Shown: positions 16,467 through 25,458 of the stretch, piece by piece | Numbering within the stretch: the first letter of the stretch is position 1 | Layout of the letters: every line of letters begins with the position of its first letter | Source of the DNA: an uncultured SAR324 cluster bacterium | Lineage (GTDB): Bacteria > SAR324 > NAC60-12 | DNA: 36,813 nt | NCBI GenBank assembly: GCA_902564345.1 | Contig: CACFAY010000012.1 | Span: forward strand, 1 to 36,813 | Direction: 5' to 3' | Notes under the pieces: model-generated | Seen by the model: the letters and a program-made list of their open reading frames with translations, nothing else | What the model was told of the DNA's origin: nothing | Databases searched by the model: none | Made by a program: the position numbers and the translations under genes

Positions 16467-18077
16467 ATGGAACTAAACACAAAAAATAAGTCGTTAGCCA
16501 ATGTCCAAACCCACCTCGTTGCAGAATGTTTCAATAAACTCTATATCGGCGGCCAGTTCGTTGACCCCATCGACGGTGATAAGTATCCAACTTTTTACCC
16601 AGCAACGGGTGAGCTTTTGCACGAGTTTCCGTGGGGAAAAGCTAAAGATGTCGAGTCCGCCATTGCGGCGGCAAATGCTGCTTGGGTGGAGGGAACGTGG
16701 GCCGGTATGACCGCGGCCTCACGTGCAGAGATCGTTGCCAAGATGGCACAAGGAATAGAAGACAACCTAGAAATGCTTGCAGAAATTGAGGCTGCAGATG
16801 TGGGTAAGCCCTATCGTCAAGCTGTAATGGTACTAGGTGGTGCCGTAGGTGAAGCCAAGTACTGGTGCTCTCTCGGTAAGGTGCTGGACGCTGAACAAGA
16901 CGTACCTGTGAATTCAGGTGGCGGTGAAGGTGGTGTCCCTCCAGCAGAGTATGATGTAGTATACAGACGAGACCCCATCGGTGTAATAGGCCTTATATCG
17001 GCTTGGAATTATCCTATGAATGTGGCATTTCGTAAAGTTTCACCAGCCCTGATCGCTGGCAACTGTGCCATCCTTAAACCATCAGAGATTGCGGGACTTT
17101 CATGCATGTTTATCGGAAAGCTTGCTCAAGACGCTGGCATTCCTCCCGGTGTCTTGAACGTCGTTACTGGTGACGGTGAAGCAGGTGCTGCTCTAGTAGC
17201 CTCACCTTCTGTCTCAATGATTGCTTTTACAGGCTCAACACTAACGGGTAGTAAAATTATGGGGGCTTGTGCCCCGAAACTCTCTCAGGTCGCCCTCGAG
17301 TTGGGTGGCAAGTCGGCGTTGGTAGTTTTTGATGACACTGACCTAGACAAAGCTGTAGAGACTACAATGAAAGGATTCCTCACTAATGGTGGACAAATTT
17401 GCACCGCACACACACGTCTTGTAGTCCAAGAGCGTATCAAGTCTCCTTTATTGAACAAGCTAAAGGAAGAACTCGAGAAGCTACCATTCTGTAATGACCC
17501 GATCACCGAAAAAGATCGAGGTGATAGGGCCTGGGAGAGGGGAATGACAGACGTAGTCCAGCCTGTCGTCTGCGATTCGCAACATAAGAAAATTTTGGGA
17601 TTCCTTCATGAGGCCAAGGCTACTGGTGTTGAGGTTTTAACTGGTGGCGACGTTCCAGATGACTCAACAGTTGGGAATTCGGGTGGATTTTTTATTCAGC
17701 CTACTGTTCTGATCAATGTGGAGCGAGATGCAGACGTATGGCAAAAGGAGATTTTTGGCCCTGTTCTCTCTGTGCGATCGTTCTCGACTGAAGATGATGC
17801 TGTGCTCGAGGCAAACTCCACAGCTTTTGGACTGGCATCTACGGTCATGTCCTCGGACCCAGCCAAGGCAATGAGAGTTGCCAACCGTATACGGGCCGGT
17901 GCTGTCTTCGCTACTTCTAATGGTGAGGGTTTGTTGGCAGAGCACCCGGCCGTGTCTCGTGGTGGTTTTGGTTTCTCTGGGGTTGGTCGGGAGCTTGGGA
18001 TTGGTGGCTTGCATGAATACACCGAACTGAAGAGCGTAAACTACACGGGCTTTTCGCTTGCCGATGCCAAGAAGTAG
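16467..18077 (+). CDS. NAD(P)-dependent aldehyde dehydrogenase (betaine-aldehyde-dehydrogenase-like)
   Basis: This 536-residue enzyme should oxidise an aldehyde to the acid with NAD(P)+ in the cytosol. The active-site cysteine is C312 in GGQICTAHTRL, the general base is E278 in ELGGKS, and the coenzyme motif is FTGSTLTGSKIM. KPSEIAGLS and EIFGPVLSVRSF complete the family pattern. It is 30-40 residues longer than typical ALDHs because of an N-terminal extension and an insert near residues 345-370 (DRAWERGMTDVV). The usual 'G..ksG.GRE.G' box is GGFGFSGVGRELG. Overall it is nearest to betaine/aminoaldehyde dehydrogenases. G+C is near half, far above its neighbours, suggesting transfer. Substrate is not certain. 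Confidence 0.87.
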   Translation: MELNTKNKSLANVQTHLVAECFNKLYIGGQFVDPIDGDKYPTFYPATGELLHEFPWGKAKDVESAIAAANAAWVEGTWAGMTAASRAEIVAKMAQGIEDNLEMLAEIEAADVGKPYRQAVMVLGGAVGEAKYWCSLGKVLDAEQDVPVNSGGGEGGVPPAEYDVVYRRDPIGVIGLISAWNYPMNVAFRKVSPALIAGNCAILKPSEIAGLSCMFIGKLAQDAGIPPGVLNVVTGDGEAGAALVASPSVSMIAFTGSTLTGSKIMGACAPKLSQVALELGGKSALVVFDDTDLDKAVETTMKGFLTNGGQICTAHTRLVVQERIKSPLLNKLKEELEKLPFCNDPITEKDRGDRAWERGMTDVVQPVVCDSQHKKILGFLHEAKATGVEVLTGGDVPDDSTVGNSGGFFIQPTVLINVERDADVWQKEIFGPVLSVRSFSTEDDAVLEANSTAFGLASTVMSSDPAKAMRVANRIRAGAVFATSNGEGLLAEHPAVSRGGFGFSGVGRELGIGGLHEYTELKSVNYTGFSLADAKK

Positions 18078-18106
18078 GGCATTGGGGTAGACTTCGTAGT
18101 AAATGA

Positions 18107-18127
18107 TCCAAAAAATTTCTTTTTGGA
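18107..18127 (+). terminator. Hairpin after aldehyde dehydrogenase
   Basis: A perfect 8-bp inverted repeat (TCCAAAAA / TTTTTGGA) with a 5-nt loop lies 30 bp past the stop. The T-run is in the stem rather than after it, so it is an imperfect terminator candidate. Confidence 0.35.
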
Positions 18128-18429
18128 ATCACCGAAAACGGAGTGAATCATACCGATGAAGACACCGAAATACTTGCTTAGTCTAATTGCAAGACTTTTG
18201 AATGTCAATAAGTGGGAGAGAGGTCCCTGTGCGGATGTGTGGATGATTGAGTGGGCAGAGGCAAACCGTTTTGATTTAACTCATGGGCAACATATGGCGA
18301 TGAGAATAAAATCTGTTTTCGTCCAAATTCGTTGTATAACTGGATTAAGCTAACGTTAAGGAACATAATAATCTGTGTATTGTTCATTAAAAAATTCAAA
18401 AGTCAAACCAACACAAGTTGTTTTAGAAC

Positions 18430-18639
18430 ATGAAATTAGTTGATTATAATCACTCATTCTTCGACCACTTATGGCGTAGATTGGCTATCATCATGGTCTG
18501 AATCGGATGGGATGTGCTTGAGTTTTAAAATGATGCGCCTATTTGGGGTAATTTGTTTGATGGACTAGGATTATACTTAATCTACAGATTTTTCTTCATC
18601 CGGTCCGGCAGAACCAAAATGAAAGCAAGGAAACTCTGA
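18430..18639 (+). pseudogene. Relic of a small membrane protein (phage-type)
   Basis: One frame reads 69 codons from an ATG: MKLVDYNHSFFDHLWRRLAI, then a TGA (18499), IGWDVLEF, a TAA (18526), NDAPIWGNLFDGLGLYLIYR and a charged end. Apart from the two stops it is a coherent protein with two hydrophobic segments, of a type seen as small phage or accessory membrane proteins. I cannot name the family. The gap 18078-18429 also holds a 65-codon ORF (18156) that I could not support. Confidence 0.4.
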
Positions 18640-18863
18640 AAGCCTTGGCTGAAATTGCCAAACGCTGCTCAAGCTGGAAACAAAACTCTCTTAAAAGCTC
18701 TTCAAATTTTGACTTGCAAGCTTTAATAGGGGTTCTAATTGGTAAACCTTACAGTCTAGGTCTCAATAGAACGTTCTTACCGTTAGAAAATTATAAAATT
18801 TCATATTTCTATAGCTTTATATTAGATTCATTGAGTAATATTCTTTTGTTTATTGAGTGTTGA
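18616..18863 (+). other. Possible remnant overlapping the membrane relic
   Basis: Overlapping the end of the membrane-protein relic in another frame, codons ESKETLKALAEIAKRCSSWK run on for about 75 residues. There is no ATG; only a TTG at 18645 could start it. The helical, coding-like beginning becomes low-complexity later. It may be the next gene of the same decayed operon. Confidence 0.25.
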
Positions 18864-18900
18864 AGCATATGAGGCCTTGAACTAGCTTAATATTAAAATA

Positions 18901-20427
18901 TTAGAGAATTGCACCAACAGTCCAAGGTACAAATTCATCCTCACCAACACCAAAAACTTCTGATTTCGATTGTTCTCCAGATGCACATGCCAGTATTTTC
19001 TCAAAAATTACCTTTCCAACAGACTCCACTGTGGCATCACCATCGATAATGCACCCACAGTTGATGTCCATATCTGATTTCATACGCTTGAACATGGGTG
19101 TATTTGTCGCTAGCTTCAAGCTAGGGACAGGCTTTCCTCCATAAACCGAACCACGTCCAGTAGTAAAACAGGTAATATTTGCACCACCTGCCACCATTCC
19201 AGTAATTGAAGCTGGGTCATAACCAGGTGTGTCCATAAATACAAAGCCTTTCTTTGTGATTGGCTCGGCATAATTATAAACATCGACCAGATTAGTAGTT
19301 CCACCTTTAGCAACAGATCCCAGAGATTTCTCGAGTATTGTTGTTATTCCCCCGGCTTTGTTACCTGGTGCTGGATTATTGTTCATCTCAGCACCATTAT
19401 TTCTTGTGTATTCTTTCCACCATTTAATTCTGTCGAGTAATTTAATACCAACATCTTCGCTGACGGCCCGGCTAGTTAAAAGGTGCTCTGCTCCAAAAAC
19501 TTCAGGTGTTTCACCAAGGCACGCAGTACCACCATTTTCTACCAGTAAGTCAGCAGCAATTCCTAGCGCAGGGTTTGCCGAAATACCTGAGTAGCCATCA
19601 GATCCTCCGCATTCAAGCGCAAGGATAATATCGCTTGCAGGACGACACTCCCGTATTGAACGATTTGCATCAGGAAGAAGTTCCCGAATGTAAGCCATAC
19701 CTCTGTCAACACTAGCTTCACTACCACCACTTTCTTGTATGGTGAATGCATGCAATTTGTTACTAGGATTCATTTTCTCAGAATCCATCATAGCCCCGAT
19801 CTGGTTCGCTTCGCAACCCAGGCCTAAGATTAGAACTGAATGAAAATTAGGGTGACGAGCATAACCTGAGATTGTGCGTTGAATATAATTGAGTCCTATA
19901 CCAGCACATCCACCACATCCATAATCATGGGTAAGTGCAACTACGCCGTCTACATTGGGGTATTCAGACAAATACTGGTCATTAAACTGTGTTGCAATGC
20001 GTCTCGCCACAGATGCTGAACAATTAACGCTTGTTAACACTCCGATATAGTTGCGTGTTGCGACTCGACCGTCCTCTCTAACTATACCCATAAAACTAGC
20101 CAGCTTGGAATCAGGCAGTACCGTGGAGGGCTTTAATGCATCAGAAAAAAAATAATCACGCTCAAAGTGAGCCATTTTGCAATTGTGTGTGTGAACATGG
20201 TTACCTGGTTGTATATTAGATGACGCTGTGCCAATCACCTGATTGTATTTGCGAATAAACGAACCCTTTGGAATTAGTTCTGTCGCAATCTTGTGTCCTG
20301 GACTAATATGCTCAGTTGTAGTAACTTGTGATTTGTCAACTATCATACCAATTTGTAGTTCACTCCGAGCAACCACAATATTGTCATTTTCACTAAGTCG
20401 AATGGTATTTATTAAGTTTTTATCCAT
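18901..20427 (-). CDS. uxaA: UxaA-family altronate/galactarate dehydratase
   Basis: This is a 508-residue hydro-lyase of the UxaA/GarD family. It is iron-dependent and expected to turn D-altronate, or a related sugar acid, into the 2-keto-3-deoxy acid. An N-terminal SAF domain (about residues 12-95, ending GNHVHTHNCKM) is followed by the catalytic domain (GIVREDGRVATRNYIGV; HDYGCGGCAGIG; LALECGGSDGYSGISANPAL; TGRGSVYGGKPVPSLKLATNT). Length and order fit full UxaA rather than the split SAF/catalytic pairs of some bacteria. No uronate isomerase or KDG kinase is nearby. It is separated from the transport operon at 21-31.6 kb by repeat copy A2, so a link to that pathway is only suggestive. Confidence 0.86.
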   Translation of the reverse strand: MDKNLINTIRLSENDNIVVARSELQIGMIVDKSQVTTTEHISPGHKIATELIPKGSFIRKYNQVIGTASSNIQPGNHVHTHNCKMAHFERDYFFSDALKPSTVLPDSKLASFMGIVREDGRVATRNYIGVLTSVNCSASVARRIATQFNDQYLSEYPNVDGVVALTHDYGCGGCAGIGLNYIQRTISGYARHPNFHSVLILGLGCEANQIGAMMDSEKMNPSNKLHAFTIQESGGSEASVDRGMAYIRELLPDANRSIRECRPASDIILALECGGSDGYSGISANPALGIAADLLVENGGTACLGETPEVFGAEHLLTSRAVSEDVGIKLLDRIKWWKEYTRNNGAEMNNNPAPGNKAGGITTILEKSLGSVAKGGTTNLVDVYNYAEPITKKGFVFMDTPGYDPASITGMVAGGANITCFTTGRGSVYGGKPVPSLKLATNTPMFKRMKSDMDINCGCIIDGDATVESVGKVIFEKILACASGEQSKSEVFGVGEDEFVPWTVGAIL

Positions 20428-20538
20428 CTCAAATTCTTCAGGTATGTTTGTTTTAGTTTATTTAATGGTAGATTAAATTAACGGTAAATTAAATTCAAGC
20501 ATAACTCAAAACCTAGGGAATAGCAAAGCAAGTCATCT

Positions 20539-20772
20539 CCGCGACCTTTTCGATAGAGCTGGGTTTAGGCCTGATTATAGATATAAAATAGTAAAAGAGA
20601 GGACTGTGGAAAAACTCAATGCTCAGCTTGTTAGTATTGTAGGAGAGAATGGAGAAGAGATGCTTATAAGTGCTTTCAAAAGCGGAAAAAGAATTTCTTA
20701 GCCTGAACAGACTGAATACACGTTTATATCCCCGAGAGCAAAAAATCAACTCCCTCACTAAATCTAGCTAAA
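20539..20772 (+). repeat. Repeat family A, copy 2 (open reading frame kept)
   Basis: Starting at CCGCGACC, one frame reads RDLFDRAGFRPDYRYKIVKE, then TVEKLNAQLVSIVGENGEEM and LISAFKSGKRIS to a TAG at 20699-20701. Copy 4 reads almost the same protein although many third codon bases differ. The end carries CCCCGAGAGCAAAAAATC and CTAAATCTAGC. The rest of the 20428-20975 gap is AT-rich without other features. The reading frame may be the tail of a small phage packaging or structural gene; that is a guess. Confidence 0.75.
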
Positions 20773-20975
20773 TAAAATAAGAAACGTTAATTAGCTTAAA
20801 TACCCCCATTTAATTGATTGAGACTGAATAGTTAGAGTTCAATGTTAGATAGATGTCAGTAAATTTAGCTTTTTAATAAAACCCAAAAGCGCAAACCCTA
20901 TTAATGCATAATCTCAAAATTAAATTTTACTAATCGTAGTTTTTAGATGAAATAAAATAGATAAATTTATAATTT

Positions 20976-21983
20976 TTATAAAGCTTCTGGTTGATTTTCA
21001 CTAAATGAATCGTTTTTAGTAGATTGACTTACATCCATTTCAGAAATATCTAACTTTTCATTAACTAATTCTTCAACAGCGCATACCAATACTTTAGCAT
21101 TTATTTTGTATTCATTCATTAAATAATTTTTACTTGCACCGTGTAAATAAGTGTCATTTATAGCAATTTTGATTAATTTTCTTGGTAAACCAGATTTAGC
21201 TATTAATTCAGCAATACAGGTTCCTAGACCACCGACTGAAGTATGATTTTCCATAGTAATTATACCATACTTAACTTTTGTCACAGCCTCATCTATTAAA
21301 CAGTCATCGAAGGGTTTTAGCGTTGTAATATGAAGATGTTGAATAGTAATTCCTTTTTCTCTTAGTAGATTTGTTACAAGAAGACTTTCTTCAGTGCAAA
21401 TTCCAGATGTAAATAGTGCTATATCACTCCCATGAGATAATTTTCTTGCTTTCTTAAATTTTGTAGGATCATTTTTTGGGAAAAGTCTAGGAATATCACC
21501 GCGAATCATTCTAATATAAACAGGCCCATTTATATTTTTTGATATTTCAAGAACACTCTCAACATCAGTTGCATCTCCTGTTTCAATAACTGACATATTT
21601 GGAAGAGAACGCATTACAGCAATATCATTTAAAGCTTGATGACTTGCTCCTCCCGGAGTTGTTACGCCAGGTAAAAAGCCAAAAAGTTTTACAGGTAGAT
21701 TTGGATATGCAATTGACATTTCAATCTGATCAAGTGCACGTCTATACATAAATACAGAAAAAGTATGAACCATTGGTATTAATCCCTCTCTTGCAAGACC
21801 TGCTGCGAAACTCATCATATTTTGCTCCATTAAGCCCAACGATAAGAATCTTTCTGGATATGCATTTCGAAACTCATCTATCTCACAAGAAGTTGTAAGG
21901 TCACCTGAGAGGACTATTGCTTTATCATTTGTTTTACCCCATTTTAAAATATTTTTAGCATGTACCCTTTTTAAAAATTCCAT
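20976..21983 (-). CDS. Transketolase, C-terminal subunit
   Basis: This 335-residue protein is the second half of a split transketolase: the pyrimidine-binding domain (about residues 1-170) plus the C-terminal transketolase domain (about 185-305). E53 in LSLGLMEQNM is the glutamate that activates thiamine diphosphate. HQALNDIAVMRSLPNMSVIE is the usual surface near the cofactor. HGSDIALFTSGI opens the last domain. It needs the N-terminal half encoded three bases upstream (21987-22895) to form the active site. The pair would move a two-carbon ketol unit between sugar phosphates in the cytosol. The C-terminal 30 residues are polar and family-atypical. It is the last gene of the operon. Confidence 0.87.
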   Translation of the reverse strand: MEFLKRVHAKNILKWGKTNDKAIVLSGDLTTSCEIDEFRNAYPERFLSLGLMEQNMMSFAAGLAREGLIPMVHTFSVFMYRRALDQIEMSIAYPNLPVKLFGFLPGVTTPGGASHQALNDIAVMRSLPNMSVIETGDATDVESVLEISKNINGPVYIRMIRGDIPRLFPKNDPTKFKKARKLSHGSDIALFTSGICTEESLLVTNLLREKGITIQHLHITTLKPFDDCLIDEAVTKVKYGIITMENHTSVGGLGTCIAELIAKSGLPRKLIKIAINDTYLHGASKNYLMNEYKINAKVLVCAVEELVNEKLDISEMDVSQSTKNDSFSENQPEAL

Positions 21984-21986
21984 ATA

Positions 21987-22895
21987 TTACAATTTTTTTG
22001 ATTTCATTTGCTTTAAATAATTCTTAAAATCATTTCTTTCATGTTCGTCTTTGAATCTTATATAATGAAGGAAAGGGTATCTTTCTTCCAAAATATCCAT
22101 TCCTTTATAGGGTAATGTTTTAGCAAGTACAACAAGTGGTTTATCCTTATGAAATGTTTCAAAAGCACTATTTAAAGCTCTTAAATTATGACCATCAACT
22201 TGTTTTACACAAGCTCCAAAAGATGATATTTTTTTTAAAAATGGTTCTAAATTCATTACGTCAGAAGTTCTACCGTCTACTTGTTGCCCATTAACATCAA
22301 CAACAATTTTTATGTTACTAATCTTGTGGAATGCCATAGACATAAGTGCCTCCCAAGTTTGCCCTTCTTGAAATTCACCATCTGATAAAAATAACCATAC
22401 AAGTCCCTTTTCTTTTTTCCACCGCCTAGCCCAAGCTACTCCAGCAGCCTGAGAAATAGTTTGGCCAAATGAGCCCCCGTTGGTTTCATGTCCTGGAGAG
22501 TGCTCAGAACCTATCATTTCTAAAACACTTCCATCTATGTTAAACTGATTTAGAGATTTTTTATTAAGTCTTTTAGTTTCAATTAGTGTTGCATATAATG
22601 TTAATGCATAATGTGAAGGAGAAAGAAAGAAGCGATCTAAGTTTGGATTTTTAGCACCATTATATAACATTCCAATATGTTTTGAGGTGTTATTTTTAGA
22701 GGGTGTACCCTGAAAACTATCAGGTACTAATCTACCTACACTGGGTCCAAGTCGCATTAGTTTGTAATAGAGAATACTAAATATCTCTGCAGAAGAGCAT
22801 GCTTGACTTAGATAACCTCCATGATTGATTGTGTGTTCTAAAACTCGTAGACGAATTCCTTCACTGATTTTCTTACATTCGAGTTCCCAAGACAT
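21987..22895 (-). CDS. Transketolase, N-terminal (TPP-binding) subunit
   Basis: This 302-residue protein is the diphosphate-binding half of transketolase. LSPSHYALTLYATL and GHETNGGSFGQTISQAAGVAWA match the family, as does the metal/TPP motif SDGEFQEGQTWEAL...DVNGQQ (S171-D172-G173; D200-N202). The first glycine of the canonical GDG is serine here; this is unusual but the aspartate and asparagine remain. The active site forms between this and the next gene's product. It starts 17 bp after the M42 gene. Split transketolases are common in archaea and in some sugar-catabolic operons of bacteria. Confidence 0.87.
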   Translation of the reverse strand: MSWELECKKISEGIRLRVLEHTINHGGYLSQACSSAEIFSILYYKLMRLGPSVGRLVPDSFQGTPSKNNTSKHIGMLYNGAKNPNLDRFFLSPSHYALTLYATLIETKRLNKKSLNQFNIDGSVLEMIGSEHSPGHETNGGSFGQTISQAAGVAWARRWKKEKGLVWLFLSDGEFQEGQTWEALMSMAFHKISNIKIVVDVNGQQVDGRTSDVMNLEPFLKKISSFGACVKQVDGHNLRALNSAFETFHKDKPLVVLAKTLPYKGMDILEERYPFLHYIRFKDEHERNDFKNYLKQMKSKKL

Positions 22896-22912
22896 AATAA
22901 ATGATTAAATTA

Positions 22913-23986
22913 TTAAAAAGATTGTTTAGAATAAAAATTATAAAAATCTTTTGAAATTTTATTTATTAAATTTACAAGGTTCTTTAAATCAACGAGAGAA
23001 CAAACTTCGATAGGACAATGAGTATATCGAACTGGGAAACCAACTTCGACTGTTGGAATACCGTAATTTAGATGTTGAGTAAATGCACCATCAGTGATTA
23101 CACCTACAACACTAGATCTCTGTATATGTATTTTTTGTTTTTGAGCACAATCTTCTATATAATTAACAAGCCAAGAAGGGGGTAACACTCCACCTAGTGT
23201 CCCTCGTCCATGAAAGCTATGAAGATGTAAAATTGGTCCATGTCCAATTTTAATATCACTATAACCTTGCATTTCAGGGTTGTCAGTTGCTGGGCTTATA
23301 TCAATTATTACGTGCACATCAGGATTTAGTTCTCTTACTGTTGGAGTGAGGGCACGAATACAAAACTCTTCCTGTACACTTGCAATAAGAGAAAGTTTAA
23401 AATTATTTTTTTTTGTAACATTTTCAAGTAATTGACTCATACATGCTATACCAGCTCTATTATCGAGTGAATTTGAAAAAATGGTTTTTCCTTCAACATG
23501 CCAACTCCTAGAATAAACCCCAAAATCACCTACTCTTAGACCAATACTTTCTGCTTCTTTCTTGCTAAATACTCCAACATCTACCCAGCATTCACCTATT
23601 GGTTTTACCTTATATTTTTCACTTTCAGGAGTCAAATGATGAGGCCAAGTAGTAAAAACTCCTTGAATAAGGCCTTTTTTCCCAAGAATTAAGATTTTTT
23701 GTCCTGAAAGGACTCTTTCTGGAATTCCTCCGAGTTTATTTAAACTTATGAAACCCTTTTCATCTATATATTTTATTACAAAACCTACCTCATCCATATG
23801 AGCAGAAAAAGCTATGTGGGGCCCTTTATTACCAATTGTAATACTTAAATTGCCAAGTCTATCTTCCTTTACTTCTCCATACTCATTCCAATTCTTTTTA
23901 AGATAATCGGCTACTTTACTTTCACGTCCGGATGGTCCTACTATATCGGTAAGTTCGTGAATTGTTTTTAGGAATTTATCCATCAA
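22913..23986 (-). CDS. M42-family metallopeptidase (FrvX-like)
   Basis: This 357-residue cytosolic enzyme belongs to M42 (glutamyl/leucyl aminopeptidase, PepA/FrvX/TET type). The two-metal site is visible: H63 and D65 (SAHMDEVG), D175 (SLDNRAG), E206-E207 (VQEEF), D229 and H323 (RYTHCPIE). The block after EE, usually VGLRGA, is FCIRAL here, so specificity may differ. A peptidase within a sugar-kinase and transketolase operon is odd. With an Opp-type importer it could trim imported peptides or act on a glycosylated or amide-linked substrate. Some relatives were called cellulase M on weak grounds. Confidence 0.85.
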   Translation of the reverse strand: MMDKFLKTIHELTDIVGPSGRESKVADYLKKNWNEYGEVKEDRLGNLSITIGNKGPHIAFSAHMDEVGFVIKYIDEKGFISLNKLGGIPERVLSGQKILILGKKGLIQGVFTTWPHHLTPESEKYKVKPIGECWVDVGVFSKKEAESIGLRVGDFGVYSRSWHVEGKTIFSNSLDNRAGIACMSQLLENVTKKNNFKLSLIASVQEEFCIRALTPTVRELNPDVHVIIDISPATDNPEMQGYSDIKIGHGPILHLHSFHGRGTLGGVLPPSWLVNYIEDCAQKQKIHIQRSSVVGVITDGAFTQHLNYGIPTVEVGFPVRYTHCPIEVCSLVDLKNLVNLINKISKDFYNFYSKQSF

Positions 23987-23998
23987 TTTTTTAATAAA

Positions 23999-25450
23999 TC
24001 AACAAAATAAGTTACTTGAATTTATCTCATGTGCATATTCGCGAATCTCTTTAATGCGTTCTAAAGATTTAATATCTTTTTCTGTTGAAGATATTCTTTC
24101 TCCATAAGAAATATTCCACCTAGTAGAGATATCGATTGCATTTTCATTATTTAAAATCCCTGCTGCTTGAGAAGCTGCGCCATAAGCAACAAGTTCATCA
24201 GATTTTGGTATAAGGATATCGCGTCCCGAAAAACGAACTATTGTGTCTTGCCAAATTTTACCTTTGGCTCCACCACCAACTAAAATTATAGGTGATTCGG
24301 ATAAAATTCCTGAAGAATTTTGATTTAAAATTTCTAATGATTGTACTAATGAATATACAACTCCCTCATATGCAGCTAACAAAATTTCCCCTGATTTTGT
24401 TGAATGATCAATTCCATACACACTTCCTCTAGAATTAGGATAATTTGGAAGTCTTTCTCCACTTAAAAAAGGCATTACAACAACATCTGTTTGTTTACTA
24501 ATAGATTCTCTTTTCAAGCTAAGTAATTTTGCTATATTATCAACAGCGAGTGTCGCATTTAAAGTACATGTAAGTGGAAGATGATCACCGCTAGCTGAAG
24601 CATGTGCGAAAACTTGACCTGACAAATCCTGAGGTGGTTTTCGTGATCGTAAATAGGCAGTACCTGAGGTGCCAAGACTAATAACTGGTGTACCAGGATT
24701 TATTGCCAATCCAAGAGCTGCAGCAGCATTATCTCCAGTTCCGCAAGCTACAGGAATTCCTTCATTAAGTCCTGTCCAATCTGCAGCAGATTTAATTACT
24801 CTCCCAGCTGTATCATTAGGTTCAAGAACTTTTGGTAGAGTGGATTGCTTTAAACCTACCAAAGGATGATCTAAGACTTCATTGATATATTCATTTTTTC
24901 GACTTGACCACCAACCTGTTCCTGAGGCATCACCTCTATCTGTAATTCCATTTCCAGTAAGCTTTTCTGTTATATAATCATGAGGAAGACGTATATAAGC
25001 TGTTTTATCAGCAATTTCCGGTTCTGCATCTTTCAACCATGCCCAAGAACAAACTGAGAATCCAGCTAACGGTTGTGTACCAATTAAATTCGTAACAGCC
25101 TCTGGACCACCTAATTCTGAAACAAGCTGCTTAGCTTTAGATGCTGACCTTGTATCATCCCATAATATCGCACGCCTAAGTGGATTGTGATTTTTATCAA
25201 GAGTAACTACACCAAGTTGTTGTGCAGCTATAGAAATAGCTTCAATTTTAGAAGCATATCCCGTTTTATCTATTGCTTTAGCTAGGGCATCCCACCAATT
25301 CTCTGGGTCTGTTTCACTTGCTCCACCAGAACGAAAAACCTTATGAGAAACTTTGCCAGTTGCTTTTATTTCACCATTATCAATATCAACTACTAAAACT
25401 TTTGTGGATTGCGTTGAACAATCTACACCTGCAACCAGTTTTGTTATCAT
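23999..25450 (-). CDS. xylB: FGGY carbohydrate kinase, xylulokinase-like
   Basis: This 483-residue sugar kinase has the two-domain FGGY/actin fold. AGVDCSTQSTKVLVVD opens the N-terminal domain. LWDDTRSASKAKQLVSELGG is the substrate-side motif of xylulokinases. GTGDNAAAALGLAINPGTPVISLGTSGTAYL and LVGGGAKGKIWQDTI form the ATP and hinge region. Length and order fit XylB, so phosphorylation of D-xylulose or another ketose is likely. The product, xylulose 5-phosphate, is a transketolase donor, and a transketolase is encoded two genes later. There is no xylose isomerase in the operon. It lies 8 bp after the ATPase gene and 12 bp before the M42 gene. Confidence 0.85.
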   Translation of the reverse strand: MITKLVAGVDCSTQSTKVLVVDIDNGEIKATGKVSHKVFRSGGASETDPENWWDALAKAIDKTGYASKIEAISIAAQQLGVVTLDKNHNPLRRAILWDDTRSASKAKQLVSELGGPEAVTNLIGTQPLAGFSVCSWAWLKDAEPEIADKTAYIRLPHDYITEKLTGNGITDRGDASGTGWWSSRKNEYINEVLDHPLVGLKQSTLPKVLEPNDTAGRVIKSAADWTGLNEGIPVACGTGDNAAAALGLAINPGTPVISLGTSGTAYLRSRKPPQDLSGQVFAHASASGDHLPLTCTLNATLAVDNIAKLLSLKRESISKQTDVVVMPFLSGERLPNYPNSRGSVYGIDHSTKSGEILLAAYEGVVYSLVQSLEILNQNSSGILSESPIILVGGGAKGKIWQDTIVRFSGRDILIPKSDELVAYGAASQAAGILNNENAIDISTRWNISYGERISSTEKDIKSLERIKEIREYAHEINSSNLFC

Positions 25451-25458
25451 AATTAAAA

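Noticed and set aside
18156-18353. 65-codon ORF after the aldehyde dehydrogenase
   Set aside because: No recognised pattern, poor ribosome site and overlapping stops in all nearby relics; could not be supported as a gene.
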